Source: Azospirillum sp. TSO35-2
GTDB taxonomy: Bacteria > Pseudomonadota > Alphaproteobacteria > Azospirillales > Azospirillaceae
NCBI RefSeq assembly: GCF_003116095.1
Contig: NZ_LGRA01000021.1
Location: 1,060,794 to 1,124,793, forward strand
Length of the DNA stretch: 64,000 bases
Direction: 5' to 3'
This document shows, in pieces, positions 22,844-31,277 of the stretch. Each line of letters opens with the position of its first letter. Within the stretch, counting starts at the first letter, position 1. The notes below the pieces were generated by a model, which was given only the letters and a program-made list of their open reading frames with translations, had not been told where the DNA came from and ran no database searches. A program made the translations under genes and the position numbers.

Positions 22844-25144
22844 ATGGAAGCACCGGAACACCGCTTGCCACCCAGCGTGTCCGGTATGGTGGCACCGCCG
22901 GTCGGATCGGGCGCCGACAAGGTCGACGTGAAACGGCTGATCCAGACGCTGTGGCGCCAGAAGCTGCTGATCCTGGCCGTCACGGCGGTGCTGTGGCTTC
23001 CGGCGGTGCTGCTGATCAACGCCATGACCCCGATCTACAGCGCCAGCGCGGTCGTGGTCATCGACCCCCACCCCAACCGCGTCATCAACATCCCGTCGGT
23101 GTCCGAGCCGATGGGGATCCTGCTCGACACCGTCAACACCGAGGTCGAGATCCTGCGCTCGCGCGATCTCGCCCGCCGCGTGGTCGAGACGCTGTCGCTG
23201 GGCCGCGAGCCGGAATACGCGGCGACCACCACCAAGCCGACCTGGCTGACCCCCTGGCTGGAGGATGGCCGGGCTTGGCTGACCGAGGTCGCTTCCGCCC
23301 TGCCGGAGCCGCTGTCGGGCCTGCTGACGCCGCCCGCCCGCCGGCCCGCCGTCACCGGCAACCCGGAAGAGGTGGAAACCGCCCGGCTGATCGACGCCTT
23401 CCAGAAGAACCTGCGCATCAGCCCCGGCGTTCAGTCGCGCGCCATCCGCGTCGGCGTCGAGGCCAAGGATCCCCAGCTCGCCGCCCGCGCCGCCAACGCG
23501 ACCGTCCAGGCCTACATCGCCACCCAGATCGAGGCCAAGCGCAATGCCACGCTGGAGGCCAGCAACTGGCTGCAAAGCCGGCTGGAGGAGCTGCGCCAGG
23601 ACATGACCACCACCGGCAAGGCGACGGTGGACGCGATGCGGTCGGAAACCGGCCTGATGAAGGGCCGCGACGCCCCGCTGCTGAACGAGGCGATGTCGGC
23701 GCTGAACACCCAGTTGACCGAGGCGCGCACCGCCCACGTCAACGCCCAGGCCCGGCTGCGCCAGTTGATGTCGGTGAAGCCGGGCAACCCGGAATCGCTG
23801 GCCGGGGCCGACATCGGCGGCGACCCGCTGATCACCGCGCTGCGCCAGCGGCAGGCCGGGCTGAGCGCCCAGATCGCCGAACTGCGCTCCCAGTACGGCG
23901 ATCTCCACCCGGCGCTGAACCGCCCGAAGGCCGAGCTGCGCGACCTGAACGCCACGCTGGCGACCGAGATCGACCGCATGGTGCGCAGCCTGCGCGGCGA
24001 GGTGGAGCAGCAGTTCGCCAAGATCCAGGACCTGGGCAAGCGGCTGGAGGCGCTGCGGACCGAGTCCTACGACTCGCTCCAGGCCGAGGTCCAGCTGCGC
24101 GAGCTGCAGCGGCAGGCCGACGCGTCGGACGACAACTACCGCCGCGCCGTCACCCGCCTGAAGGAAACCCAGGTGCTCCAGGCGCTGGAGATGACCCCCG
24201 ACGTGCGCGTGGTGTCCACCGCCGCGGCGCCGGCCGGGCCGGTCGGTCCCGGCAAGACGGTGCTGGCCGGGCTGGCCGCCGTTGTCTGCGGCGCGCTGGC
24301 GACCGGCGTGGCGCTGGTGCGGACGATGGGCCAGCGCGGCGTCTACAGCTCCCATCAGGTGGAGGCGCTGCTCGGCCTGCCGGCGGTCGGCATCGTGCCG
24401 CTGCTCGGCCGCCGCGGCCGTCCGGGCGATTCCGGATCGGCGGCCGGCAGCGACCGCGGCAGCGACTTCGCCGAAGCGGTCTGGCGGCTCTGCGCCCGGC
24501 TGCACCTGGTCCGCACCACCGAGCCGGTGACCGCCAAGAACGGCGAGGTCATCATGCTGACCTCCTCGGTCGCCGGGGAAGGCAAGACGACGCTGGTGGT
24601 CGCGCTGGCCGCTTTCCTGGCCGACGCCGGCCGCCGGGTGGTGGTGGTCGATTGCGACACCCGGCGCCCGACCGTCCACCGCCTGCTGGGCGACGAGCGC
24701 CCGCCGAAGGGGCTGAGCGACCTGCTGGACGGCGACGCCACGCTGGACCAGGTGCTGACGCTCGACGACCGCCGCCGGGTGGCGGTGATCGCCGCCGGGC
24801 GGCCGACCGACCGGCCGCAGACCATGCTGGGCTCCCAGGCCATGCTGTCGCTGCTGGTCGAGCTGTCGGAACGCTACGACGTGGTGATCCTCGACACGCC
24901 GCCGGTCCTGTCGGTGTCCGACGCGCTGATCCTGGCGCCGCTGGCCGACCGCGTCCTCTACGTCGTGCGCTGGGCGCGCACCGCCTCCAGCCTCGCCGGC
25001 GCCGGCATCAAGCAGGTGCGGCAGGTCGGCGGGCGGATCAGCGGGGCGGTGCTGTCGATGGTCAACGCCCGCGACCACGCCAGCTTCGAATACGGCGCCC
25101 GCCCGCCCAGCGGCCGCTCCTACCGCCTGCGGCGCATCGCCTAG
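22844..25144 (+). CDS. Wzc-like chain-length determinant with CpsD-type ATPase domain
   Basis: A 766-residue inner-membrane protein. The Wzz domain starts with one membrane helix (about 43-60) after VDVKRLIQTLWRQKLLI, followed by a long coiled periplasmic part (about 200-450) and a second helix near 470-490. The cytoplasmic ATPase domain has Walker A (SVAGEGKTT, about 575), Walker A' (VVVVDCDTRRP, about 600) and Walker B (VVILDTPP, about 680). BY-kinases usually end in a cluster of tyrosines that are phosphorylated; here the tail has only two (YGARPPSGRSYRLRRIA). It should set polymer length and drive export. Confidence 0.88.
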   Translation: MEAPEHRLPPSVSGMVAPPVGSGADKVDVKRLIQTLWRQKLLILAVTAVLWLPAVLLINAMTPIYSASAVVVIDPHPNRVINIPSVSEPMGILLDTVNTEVEILRSRDLARRVVETLSLGREPEYAATTTKPTWLTPWLEDGRAWLTEVASALPEPLSGLLTPPARRPAVTGNPEEVETARLIDAFQKNLRISPGVQSRAIRVGVEAKDPQLAARAANATVQAYIATQIEAKRNATLEASNWLQSRLEELRQDMTTTGKATVDAMRSETGLMKGRDAPLLNEAMSALNTQLTEARTAHVNAQARLRQLMSVKPGNPESLAGADIGGDPLITALRQRQAGLSAQIAELRSQYGDLHPALNRPKAELRDLNATLATEIDRMVRSLRGEVEQQFAKIQDLGKRLEALRTESYDSLQAEVQLRELQRQADASDDNYRRAVTRLKETQVLQALEMTPDVRVVSTAAAPAGPVGPGKTVLAGLAAVVCGALATGVALVRTMGQRGVYSSHQVEALLGLPAVGIVPLLGRRGRPGDSGSAAGSDRGSDFAEAVWRLCARLHLVRTTEPVTAKNGEVIMLTSSVAGEGKTTLVVALAAFLADAGRRVVVVDCDTRRPTVHRLLGDERPPKGLSDLLDGDATLDQVLTLDDRRRVAVIAAGRPTDRPQTMLGSQAMLSLLVELSERYDVVILDTPPVLSVSDALILAPLADRVLYVVRWARTASSLAGAGIKQVRQVGGRISGAVLSMVNARDHASFEYGARPPSGRSYRLRRIA

Positions 25145-25188
25145 CCGCGCCCCTGTTGCGACGCCTGTCCCTTATGGGAGAACCCACC

Positions 25189-26364
25189 ATGAAAGTCGCG
25201 ATCGTCCACTATTGGCTCGTCGGGATGCGCGGGGGCGAGAAGGTGATTGAGGCCCTGTGCGAGATGTATCCGGAGGCCGACATCTTCACCCACGTCTACC
25301 GGCCGGAACGCATCTCGCCGATCATCCGCCGGCACCGGGTCACCACGACCTTCATCGACCGGCTGCCGATGGCCCACCGCATGTACCAGAAGTACCTGCC
25401 ACTGATGCCGCTGGCGCTGGAACAGCTCGACCTCAGCGCCTACGACCTCGTCATCAGCAGCGAATCCGGCCCGGCCAAGGGGGTGCTGACCCGCCCCGAC
25501 GCGCTGCACGTCTGCTATTGCCACACGCCGATGCGCTATGTGTGGAGCGGCTACCATGACTATCTGGCGTCGGCCGGGCCGCTGGTGCGGCCGTTGATGC
25601 CCTACGCCATCCACCGGCTGCGGCAGTGGGATCTGGCGACCGCCGCGCGCGTCGACCGCTTCATCGCCAATTCGGCGACGGTGGCCCAGCGCATCTGGCG
25701 GGTCTACCGCCGCGACGCCACCGTCATCCACCCGCCGGTGGAGACCGGCCGCTTCGCCGCCACGACGGCGTTGGATGGCGAGACCCGGGGCGACCATTAC
25801 CTGTTTCTCAGCCAGCTCGTCGCCTACAAGCGGGCCGACATCGCCATCGAGGCGTTCAACCGCATGGGCCGCAAGCTGCTGGTCGTCGGCGAGGGCGAGG
25901 AGTACCGCCGGCTGAAGCAGATGGCCGGCCCGACGGTGGAACTGCTCGGCCACTGCTCCGCCGAGGAGCTGGACCGGCATTACGCCGCCTGCCGCGCCCT
26001 GATCTTCACCGCCAACGAGGATTTCGGCATCGTCCCGGTGGAGGCGATGGCCGCCGGCCGGCCGGTGCTGGCCCTGCGCCGCGGCGGCGCCACCGAGACG
26101 GTGCGGGACGGCGTCACCGGCCTGTTCTTCGACCAGCAGACGCCCGAGGCGCTGATCGACGCGGTCGAGCGGTTCGAGGCGCAGGAGCACCGCTTCGACC
26201 CGGCCGCGATCCGCGCCCACGCCGCCCGCTTCGACCAGGAGCTGTTCAAGGAGCGGCTGCGCGACACCGTCGACCGCTGGCTGGCCGGCCGCGAGGCCGC
26301 CGACGCGCTGGCGCCGATGACGACCCGCAAGGACGCCCGCGGGCGGGAGCTGGCCCCGGCATGA
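25189..26364 (+). CDS. Glycosyltransferase family 4 protein
   Basis: A 391-residue GT-B transferase, without signal peptide, probably acting at the cytoplasmic membrane face. The N-terminal part KVAIVHYWLVGMRGGEKVIEAL and the HVCYCHTPMRYVWSGYHDYL segment are typical of WbaZ/mannosyltransferase-like members; the C-terminal half has YLFLSQLVAYKRADIAIEAF and FTANEDFGIVPVEAMAAG with the two-glutamate donor site. An in-frame ATG lies 15 bp upstream, but GGGAG at 25176-25180 favours 25189. Sugar specificity cannot be read from the sequence. It overlaps the next gene by ATGA. Confidence 0.9.
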   Translation: MKVAIVHYWLVGMRGGEKVIEALCEMYPEADIFTHVYRPERISPIIRRHRVTTTFIDRLPMAHRMYQKYLPLMPLALEQLDLSAYDLVISSESGPAKGVLTRPDALHVCYCHTPMRYVWSGYHDYLASAGPLVRPLMPYAIHRLRQWDLATAARVDRFIANSATVAQRIWRVYRRDATVIHPPVETGRFAATTALDGETRGDHYLFLSQLVAYKRADIAIEAFNRMGRKLLVVGEGEEYRRLKQMAGPTVELLGHCSAEELDRHYAACRALIFTANEDFGIVPVEAMAAGRPVLALRRGGATETVRDGVTGLFFDQQTPEALIDAVERFEAQEHRFDPAAIRAHAARFDQELFKERLRDTVDRWLAGREAADALAPMTTRKDARGRELAPA

Positions 26365-27317
26365 CCTCCCCCACCCCCCTTCCCTTGCGCGTGACGGTGA
26401 TCGTGCCGACCTACCGGCGGCCCGACCGGCTGGCCGATTGCCTGGACGGGCTGGCCCGGCAGACGCAGGCGCCGGCCCAGGTGATCGTCACCGTGCGCGA
26501 CATCGACCCCGGCTCCGCCGACGTCGCCCGCCGCTTCACCGGACGGCTTGCGTTGCAGATCGTCGGCATCGACGTGCCCGGTCAGGTCGCCGCCATCAAC
26601 CGCGGCATCGACCACGCCCGGGGCGACGTCGTCGCCATCACCGACGACGACGCGGTGCCGCACCCGGACTGGGTCGAGCGGATCGAGGCGTGGTACCAGA
26701 CCGACCCGCGGATCGGCGGCGTCGGCGGCCGTGACCACGTCTATCACGACGGCGTGCCGGAGGACGGCGCCGCCCGCGTCGTCGGCCGCCTGCAATGGTT
26801 CGGCCGGGTCATCGGCAACCATCATCTCGGCGTCGGCCCGCCGCAGGACGTCGACGTGCTGAAGGGCGCCAACTGGAGCTTCCGCCGCAGCGCCATCGGC
26901 GACCAGCGGCTGAACACCCGGCTGCGCGGCAGCGGCGCCCAGGTCCGCAACGAGGTCGACTTCTCGCTGCGGCTGCGCCGGCAGGGCTGGCGGCTGGTCT
27001 ACGACCCGCTGGTGGCGGTCGACCATTTCCCCGCCGTGCGCCACGACATCGACCAGCGCGGCGCCGACCAGTTCCACCCGCTGGCGCAGGAGAACGCCAC
27101 CTTCAACGACACGCTGGCGCTGATGGGCCATTTCGGCCCGCTGAACCGCGTCGTCTTCGCCGCCTGGGCGTTGCTGGTCGGCACCTGCGAGTTCCCGGGG
27201 CTGGCCCAGTGGGGGCGGCTGGCTCTGCGCGGCGACCGGCACGCCGGGGCGAAGCTGCGCGCCACGCTCCGCGGCCGGCTGGCCGGCATGCGGGCGTGGC
27301 GGGAGTTTCCGGCATGA
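26361..27317 (+). CDS. Glycosyltransferase family 2 protein
   Basis: A 318-residue GT-A transferase. The fold is seen in VTVIVPTYRRPDRLADCLDG, the metal-binding DDD motif in GDVVAITDDDAVPHPDWV (about residue 96), and a later NEVDFSLRLRRQGWRLVYDP segment typical of the acceptor side. It lies between a GT4 gene and the polymerase gene with 4-bp ATGA overlaps on both sides, so it belongs to the same transcript. Likely adds one sugar of the repeat unit. Confidence 0.9.
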   Translation: MTSPTPLPLRVTVIVPTYRRPDRLADCLDGLARQTQAPAQVIVTVRDIDPGSADVARRFTGRLALQIVGIDVPGQVAAINRGIDHARGDVVAITDDDAVPHPDWVERIEAWYQTDPRIGGVGGRDHVYHDGVPEDGAARVVGRLQWFGRVIGNHHLGVGPPQDVDVLKGANWSFRRSAIGDQRLNTRLRGSGAQVRNEVDFSLRLRRQGWRLVYDPLVAVDHFPAVRHDIDQRGADQFHPLAQENATFNDTLALMGHFGPLNRVVFAAWALLVGTCEFPGLAQWGRLALRGDRHAGAKLRATLRGRLAGMRAWREFPA

Positions 27318-28831
27318 GCCTCGCCTCCGCCTCCACCGACCTGCCCCACGCCGGTCATCACGCTGGCGATCACGCCGGTCATCACGCCGGCGGCCTGCCG
27401 TCGCTGGCCCGGCTGGCGCCGGTGGTCTTCTGGCTCCTGGTGGCGATGCCGGTGCTGATCGGCAAGGCCGGGCTGCTGGAGATCATCTTTCCCGTCGGCG
27501 CGCTGGCGACCGGCGCGCTGCTGGTGACGCGCGACCCGGCCCGCTTCGCCGCCTTCACCTGGTGGCTGTGGTTCCTGACGCCGGAGGTGCGCCGGCTGGT
27601 CGACTACCAGTCGGGCTGGAGCGTCATCAGCCCGGTGATGGTGACGCCCTTCGCCGTCGGCGCCATGACCTGGGTGGTCGTCGCGCAATACCTGCCGATG
27701 CTGCGCTACCGCGCCTATTTCGGCTTCGTCCCGGTGATGATCGGGCTGGCCTACGCCTACGCCAACGGCATCTCGCAGGCCGGGATGGCCGCCGCCACCT
27801 TCGCGCTGCTGAACTGGCTGGTGCCGGTGACGCTGGGGCTCTACGTCGCGCTGCACTGGCCGATCTACCCGGAGATCCGCGACGCGGTGCTGCGCGCCTT
27901 CGTGCTGGGGCTGACGCTGGTCGGCGGCTATGGGCTGGTCCAGTATTTCGTGATGCCGCCCTGGGACGCGCGCTGGCTGATCAACGTCGGCATGACCAAC
28001 CAGGGCCTGCCGCTGCCGATGCAGGTCCGGGTGTTCAGCACGCTGAACTCCTCCGGTCCGCTGGCCTTCCTGCTGGTGACCGGGCTGGCGGTCCTGCCGG
28101 CGGCGCGCGGCGTGCTGGTGCCGATCGCCGGGGCGCTGGCGCTGGGCTCCCTGCTGCTCAGCCTGGTGCGCGCGGCGTGGCTGGCCGGGCTGTTCGTCTT
28201 CGTCTGGCTGCTGCTGACCATGCCCGGCCGCCACCGGCTGCGGCTGCTGGCGGTGGGCGTCGGGCTGGTGCTGTGCTCGCTGCCGCTGCTCAGCGTGCCG
28301 CGGGTCAGCGAGGCCATCGTCTCGCGCTTCGACACGCTGAACTCGATGGAGAACGACCGCAGCTACCAGGAGCGGCAGGAGTTCTACGGCCGCTTCCTGA
28401 TCCAGGCGCTGACCGAGGTGCGTGGCGCCGGGCTCGGCACCGTCGACACCGCGACCAAGCTGACCAACGACGACAACCAGTTGGGCGCCATGGCCTATTT
28501 CGACAGCGGCCTGCTGCGCGTGCCCTACGAGCTGGGCTGGCCCGGAACGCTGGGCTACGTCGCCGGCATCATCACGCTGACCATCGGGCTGCTGCGCCGC
28601 GGCGGCGCCCCGCCCGACCCCTTCGCCCGCTGCGCCGAGACGGCGGCCCTGACCATCCTGGGCTGCATGGTGTTCGAGCACACGCTGGTGAAGGTCACCG
28701 GGGTGGGGTTCTGGTTCTTCCTCGGCATGGGCATCGCGGCGAAATCCTACGGGCTGGCGACCATGGCCGCACCGGCCGCCGCCACGGCAGTGCCGGCCGA
28801 CGAAGGGAGGGAGTCATGGACGGGGGCCTGA
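27314..28831 (+). CDS. O-antigen-ligase-type polysaccharide polymerase (Wzy-like)
   Basis: A 505-residue inner-membrane protein with ten or more hydrophobic segments and one large periplasmic loop (about 335-395, with SRFDTLNSMENDRSYQERQEF), the pattern of Wzy/WaaL proteins. It probably joins repeat units delivered by the flippase. The N-terminus before the first membrane helix carries HAGH-HAGD-HAGH-HAGG, encoded by four 12-bp tandem repeats, a His-rich cytoplasmic or periplasmic tail not typical for the family. It is translationally coupled at its start (ATGA) and overlaps the next gene by 16 bp. Confidence 0.85.
   Translation: MSLASASTDLPHAGHHAGDHAGHHAGGLPSLARLAPVVFWLLVAMPVLIGKAGLLEIIFPVGALATGALLVTRDPARFAAFTWWLWFLTPEVRRLVDYQSGWSVISPVMVTPFAVGAMTWVVVAQYLPMLRYRAYFGFVPVMIGLAYAYANGISQAGMAAATFALLNWLVPVTLGLYVALHWPIYPEIRDAVLRAFVLGLTLVGGYGLVQYFVMPPWDARWLINVGMTNQGLPLPMQVRVFSTLNSSGPLAFLLVTGLAVLPAARGVLVPIAGALALGSLLLSLVRAAWLAGLFVFVWLLLTMPGRHRLRLLAVGVGLVLCSLPLLSVPRVSEAIVSRFDTLNSMENDRSYQERQEFYGRFLIQALTEVRGAGLGTVDTATKLTNDDNQLGAMAYFDSGLLRVPYELGWPGTLGYVAGIITLTIGLLRRGGAPPDPFARCAETAALTILGCMVFEHTLVKVTGVGFWFFLGMGIAAKSYGLATMAAPAAATAVPADEGRESWTGA
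27347..27394 (+). repeat. Four 12-bp tandem repeats encoding HAGx units
   Basis: Units CACGCCGGTCAT, CACGCTGGCGAT, CACGCCGGTCAT and CACGCCGGCGGC follow each other without gaps in the polymerase reading frame. Units 1 and 3 are identical. Copy number may vary between strains by slippage without shifting the frame. Confidence 0.85.
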
Positions 28832-30003
28832 CCCTGCCGGGCACGATGCCCGGCGGCATGACCGACGCCAGCGTGCTGCAGCTTGGGCTGGGCTGGTTCC
28901 CGGAAACCCACGGCGGGGCGGAGAACATGTTCTACCACCTCGCCCGCCACCTGCCGCAGCAGGGCTTCGCCGTCGCCGGGCTGGTGCTGGGCAACACCGC
29001 GACGACGCTCGACGGCGGGGCGCGGATCGACAGCTTCGCCCCGGCCGGCGCCTCGCTGCCGCGGCGGCTGGCGGCGGCGCGCAGCGCGGTGGGCGAGGCG
29101 CTGCGGCGGCGGCCGCCCGATCTGGTCGCCTCGCACTTCGCGCTGAACACGGTGGGCGCCCTGCCCGCCCTGCGCAACCGGCCGCTGGTCGTCCATTTCC
29201 ACGGCCCCTGGGCGCTGGAAAGCGCGGCGGAGGGCGCCGGCGCGCTGTCGGTCAGGCTGAAATTCCTGGTGGAGCGGCTGGTCTACCGCCAAGCCGCCCG
29301 CTTCATCGTGCTGTCGGACGCCTTCGCCACCATCCTGACCGAGCGTTACGGCGTCGCGCCGGAGCGCATCCACCGGGTGCCCGGCGGCGTCGAGGCCGAC
29401 CGCTTCGACCTGCCCGACAGCCGCCGCGACGCCCGCGCCCGGCTCGGCTGGCCGCAGGGGCGGCCGGTCATCCTGACGGTGCGCCGGCTGGTGAAGCGGA
29501 TGGGGCTGGCGGCGCTGATCGACGCCATGGTGGAGCTGCGCCGCCGCGCCCCCGACGCGCTGCTGGTCGTCGCCGGCCGCGGGCCGGAGGCGGCGGCCCT
29601 GCAGGACCGCATCGGCGCGCTGGGGCTGGAGGAGCATGTCCGGCTGCTGGGCTTCGTGCCCGACGCCATGCTGCCGCTGGCCTACCGCGCCGCCGACCTG
29701 TGCGTGATGCCGTCGCAGGCGCTGGAGGGCTTCGGCCTGACCGCGCTGGAATCGCTGGCGGCCGGCACGCCGGTGCTGGTCACCCCGGTCGGCGGCCTGC
29801 CGGAGGTGGTCGAGGGGCTGGACGGCGACCTCGTCCTGGCCGGGACCGACGCCCGCGCCGTCGGCATCGGGCTGGCGGAGGCGCTGACCGGCGTCCGCCG
29901 CCTGCCCGGCGCCGACGCCTGCCGGGCGCTGGTCCGCAGCCGCTTCGACTGGCCGGTGATCGCCGCCCGCACCGCCGCCGTCTACCGCAGTGTTCTCTTA
30001 TGA
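28816..30003 (+). CDS. Glycosyltransferase family 4 protein
   Basis: A 395-residue GT-B transferase. After a short variable leader comes LQLGLGWFPETHGGAENMFYHLA, then VVHFHGPWALES, a mid-domain VILTVRRLVKRMGLAALIDAM and the donor-site VMPSQALEGFGLTALESLAAG. A GGGAGGGAG ribosome site supports ATG 28816, although ATG 28858 would also give a complete domain. It overlaps the polymerase gene by 16 bp and the next transferase by ATGA. Specificity unknown; one step of the same polysaccharide is the natural reading. Confidence 0.9.
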   Translation: MDGGLTLPGTMPGGMTDASVLQLGLGWFPETHGGAENMFYHLARHLPQQGFAVAGLVLGNTATTLDGGARIDSFAPAGASLPRRLAAARSAVGEALRRRPPDLVASHFALNTVGALPALRNRPLVVHFHGPWALESAAEGAGALSVRLKFLVERLVYRQAARFIVLSDAFATILTERYGVAPERIHRVPGGVEADRFDLPDSRRDARARLGWPQGRPVILTVRRLVKRMGLAALIDAMVELRRRAPDALLVVAGRGPEAAALQDRIGALGLEEHVRLLGFVPDAMLPLAYRAADLCVMPSQALEGFGLTALESLAAGTPVLVTPVGGLPEVVEGLDGDLVLAGTDARAVGIGLAEALTGVRRLPGADACRALVRSRFDWPVIAARTAAVYRSVLL

Positions 30004-31277
30004 GCACGGTCGTCATTCTGTGCGACCATGCCCACGCCAGCGGCGGTCTGGCCAAGGTCGCCATCGCCGGGGCGACGGGGCTGGCGCGGCGCGGCCACCA
30101 CGTCCATTTCTTCGCCGCGGTCCCGCCGGTCGAGCCGGCCCTGCAGGTCGCGGGCATCACCGTCCATTGCCTGGGGCAGAGCGACCTGAAGGGCAACACC
30201 GACCGCGTGCAGGCGGCGCTGCGCGGCCTGTGGAACCGCAAGGCGGCCCACGCGCTGGAGGCGCTGCTGGCCAACTGCCCGGCCAACGACACGGTGATCC
30301 ACATCCATGGCTGGGCCAAGGCGCTGTCGCCCAGCGTCTTTCCGGTCTGCCGGCGGTCCGGCCTGCCGGTGTTCCTGACCCTGCACGACTATTTCCCGCT
30401 CTGTCCCAACGGCGCCCTCTTCGTCTTTCCCGAAGGCACCAACTGCCCGCACCGCGCCCTGTCGGCGGGCTGCCTGACGACCGACTGCGACGCCCGCGCC
30501 CGGCATCACAAATGGTGGCGCGCCGCGCGCCACGCCGCCGGGACGATGGCCGGCGGCTTCATCGAGGGCATGGCGCTGGTCACGCTCAGCGACCACCAGC
30601 GCGCGGTCATCGCCCCGCACCTGCCGCCGGGCACCATCACCCTGCCCGTCCCCAACCCGGTCGAGGTCGGCGACGAGGTCCGGCGCCAGGGGCCGGCTCC
30701 GGTCGCCGACAACAGCAACGCCCTGTTCGTCGGCCGCCTGTCGCGCGAGAAGGGCGCCACCCTGCTGGCCGAGGCGGCGGTGCAGGCCGACTGTCCGGTC
30801 CGCTTCGTCGGCAACGGCGACGAGATCGCGGCGGTGCGCCGCCGCAATCCCGACGCCGAGCTGGCCGGCTGGCTGCCGCCCGACGCGGTGCAGCGGGAAA
30901 TCCGGCGGGCGCGGGCGCTGGTGGTGCCGTCGCTGTGGTACGAGACCTTCGGGCTCGCCGCCTACGAGGCGCTGGCCAACGGCGTTCCCATCATCGTCAG
31001 CGACAATTGCGCCGCGGCCGAGGCGGTCCGCCCGGGCGAAAACGGCCTGCTGTTCCGCAGCGGCGACGCCGCCGACCTCGCGCGCTGCCTGCGCCTGCTG
31101 TCCCACGGCGTGGAGGCGGCGCGCATGGGCCAGAACGCCTTCCAGGGCTATTGGCGCGCGCCCTTCACCCTCGACCGCCATCTCGACCGGTTGGAGGAGA
31201 TCTACCGGGCGGCGTTGCGCGGCGGGATGCGGTCGCTGTCCGTTCTGGCCGGGATGCCGCGCGCATGCCGGCCCTGA
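30000..31277 (+). CDS. Glycosyltransferase family 4 protein
   Basis: A 425-residue GT-B transferase: VVILCDHAHASGGLAKVAIAGA at the N-terminus, IHIHGWAKALSPSVFPVCRRSG, a Cys-containing insert (NCPHRALSAGCLTTDCDARA, residues about 150-170) seen in some members of this family, and the donor-site motif VVPSLWYETFGLAAYEALANG. The four nearby cysteines could hold a metal or be structural. It starts within the ATGA overlap with the preceding gene and overlaps the beta-helix gene by 13 bp. Confidence 0.9.
   Translation: MSTVVILCDHAHASGGLAKVAIAGATGLARRGHHVHFFAAVPPVEPALQVAGITVHCLGQSDLKGNTDRVQAALRGLWNRKAAHALEALLANCPANDTVIHIHGWAKALSPSVFPVCRRSGLPVFLTLHDYFPLCPNGALFVFPEGTNCPHRALSAGCLTTDCDARARHHKWWRAARHAAGTMAGGFIEGMALVTLSDHQRAVIAPHLPPGTITLPVPNPVEVGDEVRRQGPAPVADNSNALFVGRLSREKGATLLAEAAVQADCPVRFVGNGDEIAAVRRRNPDAELAGWLPPDAVQREIRRARALVVPSLWYETFGLAAYEALANGVPIIVSDNCAAAEAVRPGENGLLFRSGDAADLARCLRLLSHGVEAARMGQNAFQGYWRAPFTLDRHLDRLEEIYRAALRGGMRSLSVLAGMPRACRP

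Noticed and set aside
22153..25188. Apparent 1000-residue extension of the GT4 gene at 25189
   Set aside because: It is the out-of-frame shadow of the unknown gene and of the Wzc-like gene. The ribosome site at 25176 and normal GT4 length fix the start at 25189.
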